DNA of 30,062 bases from Patescibacteria group bacterium (GTDB taxonomy: Bacteria; Patescibacteriota; JACMRA01): assembly GCA_029935375.1 (NCBI GenBank), contig JAOZKL010000001.1:3290-33351 (forward strand), written 5' to 3'. Of this stretch, positions 15,933 through 23,513 are shown one piece after another (position 1 is the first letter of the stretch; every line of letters starts with the position of its first letter). A model generated the notes under the pieces. It searched no databases. It worked only from the letters and a program-made list of their open reading frames with translations, and was not told the DNA's origin. The translations under genes and the position numbers were made by a program.

Positions 15933-17180
15933 CTAGTCAACATATACTAACGTCCCAATATCAGCCCATTTATATACAAATTCTACAGCAGAATGTGGTG
16001 TGTTTATACATCCGTGACTACCTCCCCATTTATAGTCATCCCCTCCAAACTTTGATCTCCAACAATCTACACTATTGCAAGAGTCGTGAATACCATAACC
16101 ACCATAGAATGGCATCCAATAATCCACCCATAACCGATAGCCATCTCCGGAAAGATATCTACCAGGAGTTTTTTGATAAATACTGAAAGAGCCTCGTACT
16201 GTTGGAGTGCTTAATTTCCCACTTGTAATATATGTAGAGAAAATCAACTGTTCATCCTCGTACAGATACATTTTCTGACTCCATATATTTATATATATTT
16301 GTTTCCATATACCCTCTTTTGGTGCTTTTGGTGGCAGCTTTCCAATCCATTTTTTTGCCTCTTGCTCTATCCACACTTCTCTCTGAGCAATTTCTTTATC
16401 GTATGTTTTTTGTTGCTCTTCTCTAGATTTGTTTAGTATTGGATACACATGCTCTTCTAATACTGATACAATCTCTTTGTAATTTTTTTTCTGATACTTC
16501 TGCAGAACTCTGATATCTTTTGCTTTGCTTAGAAATTGATTCATATCTTCTTGCTGTCCTTCCATTCCTCTTTTTTCAAAGAAGATGGCCAACTCTTCCG
16601 CTTCTGCCTCCATTTCTATTAAACTTTCAAATAATATCTTTTTCTGGGTTGTGTCAACTTGGGTCGTTAATATTGCATTCTTTTGTTCTAACTCTTTTAA
16701 CAAATCATTGTAATCATTCAAGTTCAAATCTATTTCTACAAAGCTTTCTGTAAAGTAATTTATATAGTTTTCTAGCTCTTCCCTATTCTGGATTGTAATG
16801 TTTTCTGTGTCTATAAGCTCAATTTGATAAGCTTCTAGATTCAGCTCTAGTAGCTCCCTACTCTTTTCTACCTTGCTTTTGTATTTTTTATTTAACTCTC
16901 CCTCTTTTTCTTTTGTTTGATTCGCTATATCTTTTATTTTACTATATCCAGAGAACAGTGTCATATCATCTTTCTCTGATTGAAGATATTCTAGGTCATC
17001 TTGTAGCTGGTCTAATCCGTTGTAACTAAGTTTTTCAACTGTCTGTATTCCATGGTTGATTATACTTTTAGTATCCATATAAGCTTTTGTATAGCCAGTC
17101 CCAGCTAATACTATAAATAATAGTAACAATGCAATAATTCCATATACTATATATTTGACTGTTGCCATCCCTCCCCTCAT
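15933..17180 (-). CDS. L,D-transpeptidase (YkuD), second copy
   Basis: 415 residues: a membrane anchor at about 10-29, a long charged helical (probable coiled-coil) region to about 270, then a YkuD domain with GIHDSCN and the catalytic GSHGCINTP near the end. The stalk has little visible similarity to the neighbouring paralogue, so the two probably reach different depths or partners. The start at 17180 is supported by a TTGACA-N17-CATACT promoter whose -10 ends eight bases before it; the alternative ATG at 17168 would sit one base after a G-rich run, too close to act as a ribosome-binding site. Confidence 0.9.
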   Translation of the reverse strand: MRGGMATVKYIVYGIIALLLLFIVLAGTGYTKAYMDTKSIINHGIQTVEKLSYNGLDQLQDDLEYLQSEKDDMTLFSGYSKIKDIANQTKEKEGELNKKYKSKVEKSRELLELNLEAYQIELIDTENITIQNREELENYINYFTESFVEIDLNLNDYNDLLKELEQKNAILTTQVDTTQKKILFESLIEMEAEAEELAIFFEKRGMEGQQEDMNQFLSKAKDIRVLQKYQKKNYKEIVSVLEEHVYPILNKSREEQQKTYDKEIAQREVWIEQEAKKWIGKLPPKAPKEGIWKQIYINIWSQKMYLYEDEQLIFSTYITSGKLSTPTVRGSFSIYQKTPGRYLSGDGYRLWVDYWMPFYGGYGIHDSCNSVDCWRSKFGGDDYKWGGSHGCINTPHSAVEFVYKWADIGTLVYVD

Positions 17181-17188
17181 ACCAATTA

Positions 17189-17217
17189 AGTATGATTCAA
17201 TCTTTTATCATTGTCAA
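17189..17217 (-). promoter_or_regulatory. Promoter of the second L,D-transpeptidase gene
   Basis: TTGACA (17217-17212), a 17-bp spacer and CATACT (17194-17189), which ends eight bases before the ATG at 17180. It fills the 41-bp gap after holB and predicts a leaderless or nearly leaderless transcript. Confidence 0.7.
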
Positions 17218-17221
17218 TATT

Positions 17222-17995
17222 TTAATTTTTTAACCAATTAAGTGCGAATTTTTTTTGTAAGTTTTTTGAATTCAGCTTTTGTGATTCTAGCACTTTGTTG
17301 AGTAATTCGGCTATTCTTTGATCTTGGTTTTGTTTATAGAAGCTTTCCAAGTAGTTTAATAGTTGCCATAGCCAGAAATCAATCTCCTCTCTTTCAACTT
17401 TTTTCAAATCTGGGAACTCTACTTTTGTTTTGTCCTTAATTAGTTGTTTGACAAATTTTAGTGGTTCTGGTAAATTTTTCTTAGTTTTTTCCAATAGTTT
17501 TTGATCTAGATTTTTCATTACAAGTTTTTTACTAATCTGGTAAATATTTGATCTAGATTTTATTGTAGGTAATATAATGTTTTGAGTTTTTGAGAACAAT
17601 ACGATGATTAAATTGTTTGGCGGCTCTTCTAATAGTTTCAACATACCCTCTTGTAATTGGATTGAGTAATTATCAAGACTGCCTAAAAATAAAAGAGTCG
17701 GCTTGGAATACACGCTATATAGATCCAATATCTGTTTTGTAAATTGCTTCTTATCAGTATAATCATGTTCTATTATTTTTTGAGATGATAATAGTGACTC
17801 ATACTTGCCTTCAATCTGTTTTAAGTCTAAGTCCTCATTTAAAATATTGTATAACTCTTCTGTGGTTTCTATTTTCTCCAAATCTTCTATAGATTTAACA
17901 ATATCATTACTATCATTAAATAAAAGCCCTAATGACATACGTATAACATTATAGTTTATATAAGTTTGAGTTATAATTATATTAGATTGTGTCAT
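17222..17995 (-). CDS. holB: DNA polymerase III delta'-like clamp-loader subunit
   Basis: 257 residues. The core reads QLQEGMLKLLEEPPNNLIIV, then ILPTIKSRSN, which is the LLKtLEEPP and ILPTI.SRC pattern of delta'/DnaX-type AAA+ clamp-loader subunits. No Walker A is present, as expected for a non-hydrolysing delta' subunit, and the cysteine of SRC is serine. The N-terminal part is short and divergent. It starts 8 bp after the AlaRS-half gene, apparently in the same operon. Role: part of the complex that loads the sliding clamp. Confidence 0.8.
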   Translation of the reverse strand: MTQSNIIITQTYINYNVIRMSLGLLFNDSNDIVKSIEDLEKIETTEELYNILNEDLDLKQIEGKYESLLSSQKIIEHDYTDKKQFTKQILDLYSVYSKPTLLFLGSLDNYSIQLQEGMLKLLEEPPNNLIIVLFSKTQNIILPTIKSRSNIYQISKKLVMKNLDQKLLEKTKKNLPEPLKFVKQLIKDKTKVEFPDLKKVEREEIDFWLWQLLNYLESFYKQNQDQRIAELLNKVLESQKLNSKNLQKKFALNWLKN

Positions 17996-18003
17996 TCTAC
18001 TTT

Positions 18004-18999
18004 TTATTCTAAATTGAATTCTATCCTTTTTTTGCCGCTACCAACTGATTTTTGTTTTATTATTTTAAATTTCCCAAAATTCTTTGCATTATCTGCATGT
18101 GGCCCTCCACAAAATTCTTTACTATATACAGTAGATTGATTTATATCAGTTATTGTATAGACTGTTACGATATCTCCATATTTTTCTCCAAATAGTCCAA
18201 TTGCTCCAGATTTCTTTGCGTCTTCTCTATTTAAATTTTCTTTTTTTACTATAAAGTCTGAATTTATAATTGCCTGAATTTTATTTTCAAGACGTTCTAT
18301 TTCTTCATTGTCTAATTTTCTGTCAAATGTAAAATCAAATCTAGCTTTTTGCTCCGTTATAGCAGATCCTGTTTGTTTAACAGTTTCTCCAAGCATATTC
18401 CTTAGTTCTTGATGCAGTAAATGTGTGAGCGTATGCAGTTTTTTTGTTTTATCTGTATGTTCTCCAAGCCCAGATTTGAAAACTTCTTTTGATATTGTTT
18501 GTGACTTTTTTTGATGTTGCTCTACTAGTTCTTCCAGCCTACTCATATTCATTTTTACAACATCTTGATTTTCTATTATACCTTCAGAAGCCTCTAGTGG
18601 AACTCCATGGGTTTGATATAGATCCCATGTCTTTTCAGCAAGAAAATCTGTAGTAATATTACTATTCTTTTGAAATACTTTCCCCCATTCTTTTTCCCCA
18701 ACTTTTAGAGCTCTTAAATACTTTTGCGCCTCTGTATTCAGTGATTGTATTGCGATATCTCTTGTAGTGCTCAGGTCGTAAACCCCTTTATATATACTTA
18801 TTGTTTCGTCAACAAGGTTTTCAAAATATTCTGAATTGGTGATGTCTATATTTAACACTATACTAGAAGATAAGGCTCTACGAATTAGCCTTCTCAATAC
18901 ATACCCACGTTGTTTTCCAGAGGGGGTTATGCCATCTGAAATTATTATACAAGCTGTCCTGATATGGTCAGCTATTATATAAGAATGATTTTTTGTCAT
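18004..18999 (-). CDS. alaS: Alanyl-tRNA synthetase C-terminal half (tRNA-binding and editing domains only)
   Basis: 331 residues. It starts at IIADHIRTACIIISDG and RGYVLRRLIRRAL, the middle tRNA-recognition domain of AlaRS, and continues to the editing domain with HTLTHLLHQELRNMLG and CGGPHADNAKNFGKFKI (zinc ligands of the HxxxH and CxxxH motifs). The whole class II catalytic domain (motifs 1-3, about the first 280 residues in E. coli) and the C-Ala domain are missing. Upstream lie the L31 terminator and a TTGACA box, so the short form is real and not a fragment of a longer frame. The catalytic half should be encoded elsewhere. An independent editing protein (AlaX) is less likely because the tRNA-binding domain is present. 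Confidence 0.88.
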   Translation of the reverse strand: MTKNHSYIIADHIRTACIIISDGITPSGKQRGYVLRRLIRRALSSSIVLNIDITNSEYFENLVDETISIYKGVYDLSTTRDIAIQSLNTEAQKYLRALKVGEKEWGKVFQKNSNITTDFLAEKTWDLYQTHGVPLEASEGIIENQDVVKMNMSRLEELVEQHQKKSQTISKEVFKSGLGEHTDKTKKLHTLTHLLHQELRNMLGETVKQTGSAITEQKARFDFTFDRKLDNEEIERLENKIQAIINSDFIVKKENLNREDAKKSGAIGLFGEKYGDIVTVYTITDINQSTVYSKEFCGGPHADNAKNFGKFKIIKQKSVGSGKKRIEFNLE

Positions 19000-19041
19000 A
19001 AAGATATCAAGCTCTAGAAAAATTGTTTTGTCAAGCTATAC

Positions 19042-19064
19042 AAAAACACCCTAAAAATAGGGTG
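19042..19064 (-). terminator. Intrinsic terminator of the L31 gene
   Basis: Read on the minus strand: CACCCT (19064-19059), a 6-base loop and AGGGTG (19052-19047), followed by TTTTT (19046-19042). It lies 24 bases after the L31 stop and separates it from the AlaRS-half gene, which has its own TTGACA at 19034-19029. Confidence 0.85.
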
Positions 19065-19088
19065 AAATTGTTTTAATAGCTTTTCTAA

Positions 19089-19436
19089 CTATTCGGTTAC
19101 CTCTGGCGCTTTTTGTTCAACTTTAATTTTTGTATCTTTCTTTGAAGAATCATCATCACTCATTAGATCAGCAATGCTTAATTTAGTTTTTCGCTTCTTT
19201 TTCTTCTTATCCTTGCCTAGTTCCTCCCCTTCAGCTTTTTTTGCCCGAGCTTTAAACTTCTCTATACGACCTGCAGTATCAACCAACTGTTCTTTACCTG
19301 TATAAAAAGGGTGAGTGTTTCCACAAATATCCACTCCTTCTGTTTCTGTTGTCATTCCTAGTGTATACTCACTACCATCCATGCTGCAGGTAACTTTTGC
19401 TTCTGGATAATAAGTATGTTTAGTTTTCTTAGCCAT
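19089..19436 (-). CDS. rpmE: Ribosomal protein L31 with lysine-rich C-terminal extension
   Basis: 115 residues; L31 is usually 70-90. THPFYTGKEQLVDTAGRIEKF is the family core. Only two of the four zinc-ribbon cysteines remain (C17 and C38; CxxC reads CSMD and CSEC reads CGNT), so it is a mixed C+/C- form and probably does not bind zinc. About 45 residues after the core are strongly basic (GKDKKKKKRKTK), then acidic (MSDDDSS). The start at 19436 (MAKKTKH) was chosen because an in-frame extension to 19550 would run over the promoter and upstream gene. It ends in a clear terminator. Confidence 0.93.
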   Translation of the reverse strand: MAKKTKHTYYPEAKVTCSMDGSEYTLGMTTETEGVDICGNTHPFYTGKEQLVDTAGRIEKFKARAKKAEGEELGKDKKKKKRKTKLSIADLMSDDDSSKKDTKIKVEQKAPEVTE

Positions 19437-19452
19437 AATAAATATAAACAAA

Positions 19453-19480
19453 ATATTAGAGATTTTTTCAATATTGTCAA
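19453..19480 (-). promoter_or_regulatory. Promoter of the L31 gene
   Basis: TTGACA (19480-19475), a 16-bp spacer and TAATAT (19458-19453), 16 bases before the ATG at 19436. Together with the terminator it makes the L31 gene a separate transcription unit. Confidence 0.7.
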
Positions 19481-19483
19481 GGG

Positions 19484-19882
19484 CTAGCTTTTTGCATTCA
19501 TCCAAATTTGATAAAGGCTGTATATCAATAATGTCGTAAAACCAGTCCAAAGATTAAGCACTTCAACCTGATGCATTATTATCAATGTAGATATGATCCC
19601 TGTGCTTATGCTAGTCTGCGCTAACAATCTATTAGTCTGTCGTATATCCAAGAAGTCTTTTTGTATCGAAAAAATCCACCAAAAACTAAACAACATAATA
19701 CTAGTGAAGATTGAAATACTCAAGAGGGCGATAAAAGCATATATGTATAAAAAACTATTACCAGGATCTAATAATATCATAACAGAACCAATGGAAACAA
19801 CGCTGACTATTAGTGAAATTATCAGAATTTTTTGTATTGATAGTACGTATTTGATAGGGCTGTGAGCTTTTCTTTTGTTCAT
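19484..19882 (-). CDS. Small membrane protein, unknown function
   Basis: 132 residues from the ATG at 19882 (MNKRKAHS), with three or four likely membrane spans (about 19-38, 44-71, 91-103 and 108-126) and a basic N-terminus. Not recognised. A longer form from 19939 is possible but would overlap the divergent uppS promoter. It lies upstream of the L31 gene with a 47-bp gap that holds the L31 promoter. Confidence 0.6.
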   Translation of the reverse strand: MNKRKAHSPIKYVLSIQKILIISLIVSVVSIGSVMILLDPGNSFLYIYAFIALLSISIFTSIMLFSFWWIFSIQKDFLDIRQTNRLLAQTSISTGIISTLIIMHQVEVLNLWTGFTTLLIYSLYQIWMNAKS

Positions 19883-19932
19883 AAGATATATCTCTTGCTT
19901 GACTAAATAAATAAAACATATTGTTATCATTT

Positions 19933-19963
19933 TTGTCAAATAACATTAAATATTTTTTATAAT
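19933..19963 (+). promoter_or_regulatory. Promoter of uppS
   Basis: TTGTCA (19933-19938) and a perfect TATAAT (19958-19963) at 19-bp spacing; TTTATA at 17 bp is the alternative. TATAAT ends six bases before the ATG. Confidence 0.55.
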
Positions 19964-19969
19964 AAATGT

Positions 19970-20626
19970 ATGCACTTAGCAATAATAATGGATGGAAACA
20001 GAAGGTGGGCAAAATCAAGAAATTTATTAAAATTCTTTGGACATAAACAAGGAGTTACAGCATTAGAAAATATTATTAAAATAAGTCCAAAATATGGGGT
20101 GAGCACCTTAACTGTTTATGCATTTTCCACTGAAAATAACAAAAGAGATCCAGAAGAAGTAAAAGATTTGTTTTCTCTTATGGCGACAGTTGCAAAGAAA
20201 CGGAGAGGTAGTTTTGTAAAAAATGGAATTAAGGTTGCAGTGCTTGGGGATCTAGATTCTATTCCAGATAAGTATAGCAATGAAATGAGAGAAACGGTTG
20301 AAACAACAAAGAACTGTGACAATCTATTGATTCAAATATGTATCAATTATGGTGGCAGAGATGAAATTGTCAGAGCTGTGGAAAGGGTTATAAGTAAGGA
20401 TATCTTATTAAATATAGAGTCTTTACAAAATAATTTAGACTCTAGTCTTCAGCCAGACCTGATAATAAGAACTGGAGGGCATAGAAGGTTATCAAATTTT
20501 CTTATTTGGCAATCTGCATATTCAGAATTATATTTTACGGATATTCTCTGGCCTGATTTTGATGAAAAAGAATTAGTTGCAGCTTTAGATTTTTATAAAA
20601 AAGAAAAGAGAAATTTTGGTAAGTAG
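19970..20626 (+). CDS. uppS: Undecaprenyl diphosphate synthase (cis-prenyltransferase)
   Basis: 218 residues. It makes the C55 lipid carrier from farnesyl and isopentenyl diphosphate. The start MHLAIIMDGNRRWAK holds the catalytic Asp8; TVYAFSTENNKR and RTGGHRRLSNFLIWQSAYSE complete the signature. GNGRWAK reads GNRRWAK, and RTGGE reads RTGGH. The protein starts almost at the catalytic strand, so it lacks the usual N-terminal lead of about 15-20 residues. A TATAAT box ends six bases before the ATG, which supports this start. Confidence 0.95.
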   Translation: MHLAIIMDGNRRWAKSRNLLKFFGHKQGVTALENIIKISPKYGVSTLTVYAFSTENNKRDPEEVKDLFSLMATVAKKRRGSFVKNGIKVAVLGDLDSIPDKYSNEMRETVETTKNCDNLLIQICINYGGRDEIVRAVERVISKDILLNIESLQNNLDSSLQPDLIIRTGGHRRLSNFLIWQSAYSELYFTDILWPDFDEKELVAALDFYKKEKRNFGK

Positions 20627-20628
20627 TC

Positions 20629-20657
20629 TTGACAATTTTTTATTTTCATATCATTAT
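20629..20657 (+). promoter_or_regulatory. Promoter of the flavoprotein gene
   Basis: TTGACA (20629-20634), overlapping the last bases of uppS by position, a 17-bp spacer and CATTAT (20652-20657), which ends nine bases before the ATG at 20667. It helps decide that start. Confidence 0.55.
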
Positions 20658-20666
20658 ATAAATAAT

Positions 20667-22016
20667 ATGTTATCATCTGAGTATTTAGTGATTGGTTCTG
20701 GGCAAACTGGAATATTTGTTACAGAAGAATTGGCCAAAGCTGGCAAAAAAGTTATATTAATAGAGCAGGATATAGTTGGAGGATCCTTTGTTAATGAAGT
20801 AGATATGCCAAGGAGTATTTTGATGAAAAAATCTCAAATTTTTAGTAAGTTGTTGTCATCGACGGCAAAGAATAAAAAAATATTGACTGAACTGGTGAAA
20901 AAAAGGAAAGAAATTAGCTCTGATATTACTAAAGAAATTAGAATTTTACAGAAGGAGTTGTTAAAAAAGTTGGAAGATTATTCTAATGTTAAGATTATAA
21001 AAGGTCAAGCAGAGTTCTCTTCCCACTCTCTTATAGAAGTCAATTCAGAAGAGGAAAGGCATTTGATAGGATTTAAGACTTGTATACTAGCTGTTGGTAA
21101 AAACTTGGAAGAAGTGAGAATTAATGCTAAGATAGATAAGAAGGTTAAGCTACTAAGCCGTGAAGAAGTTTATACTTTGATAAAAATTCCAAAAACTTTA
21201 ACAATAATTGGGCTTACTATAGAGACCATAGAAATTGCTCATATTTACTCTAATTTAGGGGTTGTTGTAGATATTTATGAAGAAGAAGATAAACATGTTT
21301 GTCTTAGTAATATAGACAGAACAGCGGTTAACTATACATTAAAACAACTTCTAAGAAAACAAGTTAATATACACTTTGGCTGGAAAGTTGCATCTATAAA
21401 ATATTCCAAAAACAGTAATACAATTGAAAGCGAAAATGGAGAGAAGGTAAAAGTTTCTGATATTTTTGTTCCAACTTTTAGAGGATTAGACTCTAAATAT
21501 TTAGGATTAGAAAAAATAGGAGCAAAGTTTAACAAAACTGGAATAAAAGCAAATAATTATGGAGCTGTTAAGTGTAAAAGCAAAAAAAGGATTATCGCAC
21601 TTGGAGAATGTGTAGATAATAATATAGAATCTAAAAAAGATACTATAAACAACTTTTTAATAAATCAAAAGGTTTTTGAGAATGACAAAAGCGGGGTATT
21701 TCAAAGCTCTTTATTAAATAACATTACAACAAAAATTATAAAAATAAATAGTAAAAACCCCGTATCAACAATTGGGTTGTCAGAAAAAGAAGCTATATCA
21801 AAGTATGGATCACAAGTAAAGCAAAAAGTGATATATAATTATAACATGAGTGGTTTTTGTAAATTGATATATAAAGATTCCAATAAAGAGTTGATTGGGT
21901 CTGTTTTGGCTGGTGATTTTTCAGATAGTCTTACCCCTGTTTTGCTTCAATCAGTTCAAAACAAAAGCAATTTATTGGAAATTAGCTATTATATAGAATC
22001 TATACTTGATATATAA
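20667..22016 (+). CDS. Pyridine nucleotide-disulfide oxidoreductase-like flavoprotein lacking redox cysteines
   Basis: 449 residues with the overall layout of dihydrolipoamide dehydrogenase or mercuric reductase. The FAD motif VIGSGQTG is intact (8-15). The active-site GGTCVNVGC reads GGSFVNEVD, so both cysteines are lost (F41, D46). The NAD motif GGGYIG reads IGLTIE, AIGDV reads ALGECV, and the C-terminal HP catalytic pair is absent, while the dimerisation domain (TIGLSEKEAISKYG...GFCKLIYKD) is recognisable. It may bind FAD without disulfide chemistry. The start at 20667 is preferred over 20616: it places MLSSEYLVIGSG at the family start and 9 bases after a -10 box. Confidence 0.8.
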   Translation: MLSSEYLVIGSGQTGIFVTEELAKAGKKVILIEQDIVGGSFVNEVDMPRSILMKKSQIFSKLLSSTAKNKKILTELVKKRKEISSDITKEIRILQKELLKKLEDYSNVKIIKGQAEFSSHSLIEVNSEEERHLIGFKTCILAVGKNLEEVRINAKIDKKVKLLSREEVYTLIKIPKTLTIIGLTIETIEIAHIYSNLGVVVDIYEEEDKHVCLSNIDRTAVNYTLKQLLRKQVNIHFGWKVASIKYSKNSNTIESENGEKVKVSDIFVPTFRGLDSKYLGLEKIGAKFNKTGIKANNYGAVKCKSKKRIIALGECVDNNIESKKDTINNFLINQKVFENDKSGVFQSSLLNNITTKIIKINSKNPVSTIGLSEKEAISKYGSQVKQKVIYNYNMSGFCKLIYKDSNKELIGSVLAGDFSDSLTPVLLQSVQNKSNLLEISYYIESILDI

Positions 22017-22021
22017 TAATC

Positions 22022-22378
22022 TTATATCTTATATAATTCCTGTTCTCGCTGTGAGGATAGTGCTATTATTAGAAATGTACCAATTAGCATAACACCCCCT
22101 ACTCCTAATATTTTTTTGTTAACTCCAGTTGAGTTTGTCCCCACTCCACTTAATAGGTTATCGTTTTCTCCGTTTAAGTCATTGCCAGCAATGGGTTGGA
22201 AATAAGGGTTTTGCTCTTCTTCTTTCTCGTTATTACCAGTATCATATTTTATAGGTTCAAACACTTCTTGTGGAAAATCAAAAGGCTCATTAAGAGGGAG
22301 TTGGGGTGCTTCTGTAAAAACTGATGTACTTAATAACAGCGGCGATAGTAGTAGAATAGTAATAAAAATTCGAAACAT
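22022..22378 (-). CDS. Small exported protein with signal peptide and C-terminal membrane anchor
   Basis: 118 residues. A hydrophobic signal sequence (about 3-20) is followed by a proline-, asparagine- and glutamate-rich low-complexity middle (about 22-85), then a membrane helix (about 88-107) and a short tail. There is no LPXTG motif. It looks like a surface-anchored short protein; function unknown. It diverges from another exported protein gene and ends 5 bp from the convergent flavoprotein gene. Confidence 0.6.
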   Translation of the reverse strand: MFRIFITILLLSPLLLSTSVFTEAPQLPLNEPFDFPQEVFEPIKYDTGNNEKEEEQNPYFQPIAGNDLNGENDNLLSGVGTNSTGVNKKILGVGGVMLIGTFLIIALSSQREQELYKI

Positions 22379-22404
22379 ATATATTTTTTATTATAATAAA
22401 AGCT

Positions 22405-22433
22405 AATATAGCATATTTTTTTGTTATATACAA
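22405..22433 (-). promoter_or_regulatory. Promoter of the small exported protein gene
   Basis: TTGTAT (22433-22428), a 17-bp spacer and TATATT (22410-22405). The leader before the ATG at 22378 is about 20 bases. Confidence 0.6.
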
Positions 22434-22451
22434 GGATAAAAAATATAACCC

Positions 22452-22480
22452 TTGACTTAATTAATTTTTTATTCCAATAT
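22452..22480 (+). promoter_or_regulatory. Promoter of the secreted beta-rich protein gene
   Basis: TTGACT (22452-22457), a 17-bp spacer and CAATAT (22475-22480), 13 bases before the ATG. A TAATAT at 22483-22488 is an alternative -10 with poor spacing. Confidence 0.55.
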
Positions 22481-22493
22481 TTTAATATATTCT

Positions 22494-23204
22494 ATGTCAA
22501 AAAAACAAGTTGCAAATAGATCTGTTTTAAAATATATTGTTAACAGCTTTTCTTATTTTATATTAATTAGCTTGATATTTATAGGACAATATTTACAGCA
22601 GGTTGATGTAAGAGCTGATAATTATGGAACAAACAAATACAGTGAATGTAAATATAGCAACTATTATTGCAACATGTATTTATCTATGAATTTTAGAAAT
22701 GCTGCCGATACTCTTAATGTTAGTCAGTGCAATCTTGGTACAGCGTCAGATACATCTGTTTCTACGTGTCAATATAGGGTAAAGATAGATACAAATGCAA
22801 AAGATGGTTATTCCTTGTATGTAAAATCTTCTGGAGGATTTACAAACAGTAGCAATACAATTCCTAGTGCATCTGTTGGTAGTGGAGGATCTGGTGGAAC
22901 AGATATATCCAATTCAACAGCAGGAGTTGAAATGTATGGGGTTGTTATTGACAAGGGTGCTATAACTGGAACCGATGCTCCTGGTGTCCCTACCTTGTCT
23001 TCTATTTTTGATGCGGGGACAAATGCTGTTAAATATGACTACACAACTAATCAGTTATTATTACTATCTATCGATATAAATAGACCATCTAGCATTGATC
23101 TTATAAACACTTCTCTTGTTACACATAAATTGAATATAGAAACACTGACAAATCCTGGTACATACCAACAAGTTATTACATATACACTTCTTCCAAACTT
23201 CTAA
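22494..23204 (+). CDS. Secreted beta-rich surface protein, unknown function
   Basis: 236 residues. A signal peptide is likely (hydrophobic 17-36, possible cleavage after VRA near residue 41). The mature part has four cysteines in its first third (ECKY, YCNMY, SQCNL, STCQY), a strand-rich segment with TNAKDGYSLYVKSS, a Gly/Ser stretch and an end TYQQVITYTLLPNF. This resembles WxL/pilin-like exported beta-sandwich domains common in CPR genomes, but I cannot name the family. It is a likely substrate of the signal peptidase encoded at 24457-25176. Confidence 0.6.
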   Translation: MSKKQVANRSVLKYIVNSFSYFILISLIFIGQYLQQVDVRADNYGTNKYSECKYSNYYCNMYLSMNFRNAADTLNVSQCNLGTASDTSVSTCQYRVKIDTNAKDGYSLYVKSSGGFTNSSNTIPSASVGSGGSGGTDISNSTAGVEMYGVVIDKGAITGTDAPGVPTLSSIFDAGTNAVKYDYTTNQLLLLSIDINRPSSIDLINTSLVTHKLNIETLTNPGTYQQVITYTLLPNF

Positions 23205-23213
23205 AAAATGGGC

Positions 23214-23242
23214 TTGTCAAAAATAATGATTGATGCTATACT
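23214..23242 (+). promoter_or_regulatory. Promoter of the small single-span membrane protein gene
   Basis: TTGTCA (23214-23219), a 17-bp spacer and TATACT (23237-23242), 19 bases before the ATG at 23262; one of the cleanest promoters in the window. Confidence 0.7.
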
Positions 23243-23261
23243 TTGATTATAATTATTTTTT

Positions 23262-23513
23262 ATGCAGGTTATAATTGATTCATTAACTATATCAAGTTTA
23301 ATATTTTTTAATATTTTTTGTTTAATTGGAATTTTCACCCTAGTTGTTATAGTAAAAGTCTTGAAAAATATGAAAAGGAAAACTGATGACACCATAGATA
23401 CTGTCAATGGCGTGCTATATAATATACATGAGTCTATTGATAAAATTAATAAAAATCGTTTTTTAACAGATATTCTTGGATCTGTAATAAAAATGTTTGG
23501 TGGTCGGCGTTAG
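23262..23513 (+). CDS. Small single-span membrane protein
   Basis: 83 residues: one membrane helix at about 10-33, then a basic patch (KNMKRK) and an amphipathic helix (DDTIDTVNGVLYNIHESIDK), similar in outline to DUF948-type proteins. It has a good promoter of its own. The stop shares TTAG with the convergent exonuclease gene. Function unknown. Confidence 0.6.
   Translation: MQVIIDSLTISSLIFFNIFCLIGIFTLVVIVKVLKNMKRKTDDTIDTVNGVLYNIHESIDKINKNRFLTDILGSVIKMFGGRR

Noticed and set aside
18004..19088. AlaRS half as a frameshifted full-length gene
   Set aside because: Upstream there is no catalytic-domain coding sequence in any frame; instead the L31 gene and its terminator occupy the space.
19437..19550. 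38-residue N-terminal extension of L31
   Set aside because: It runs over the L31 promoter and into the upstream gene; MAKKTKH is the family-like start.
20616..20666. Earlier start for the flavoprotein gene
   Set aside because: It would overlap uppS and the TTGACA box; the family start and the -10 position both fit 20667.
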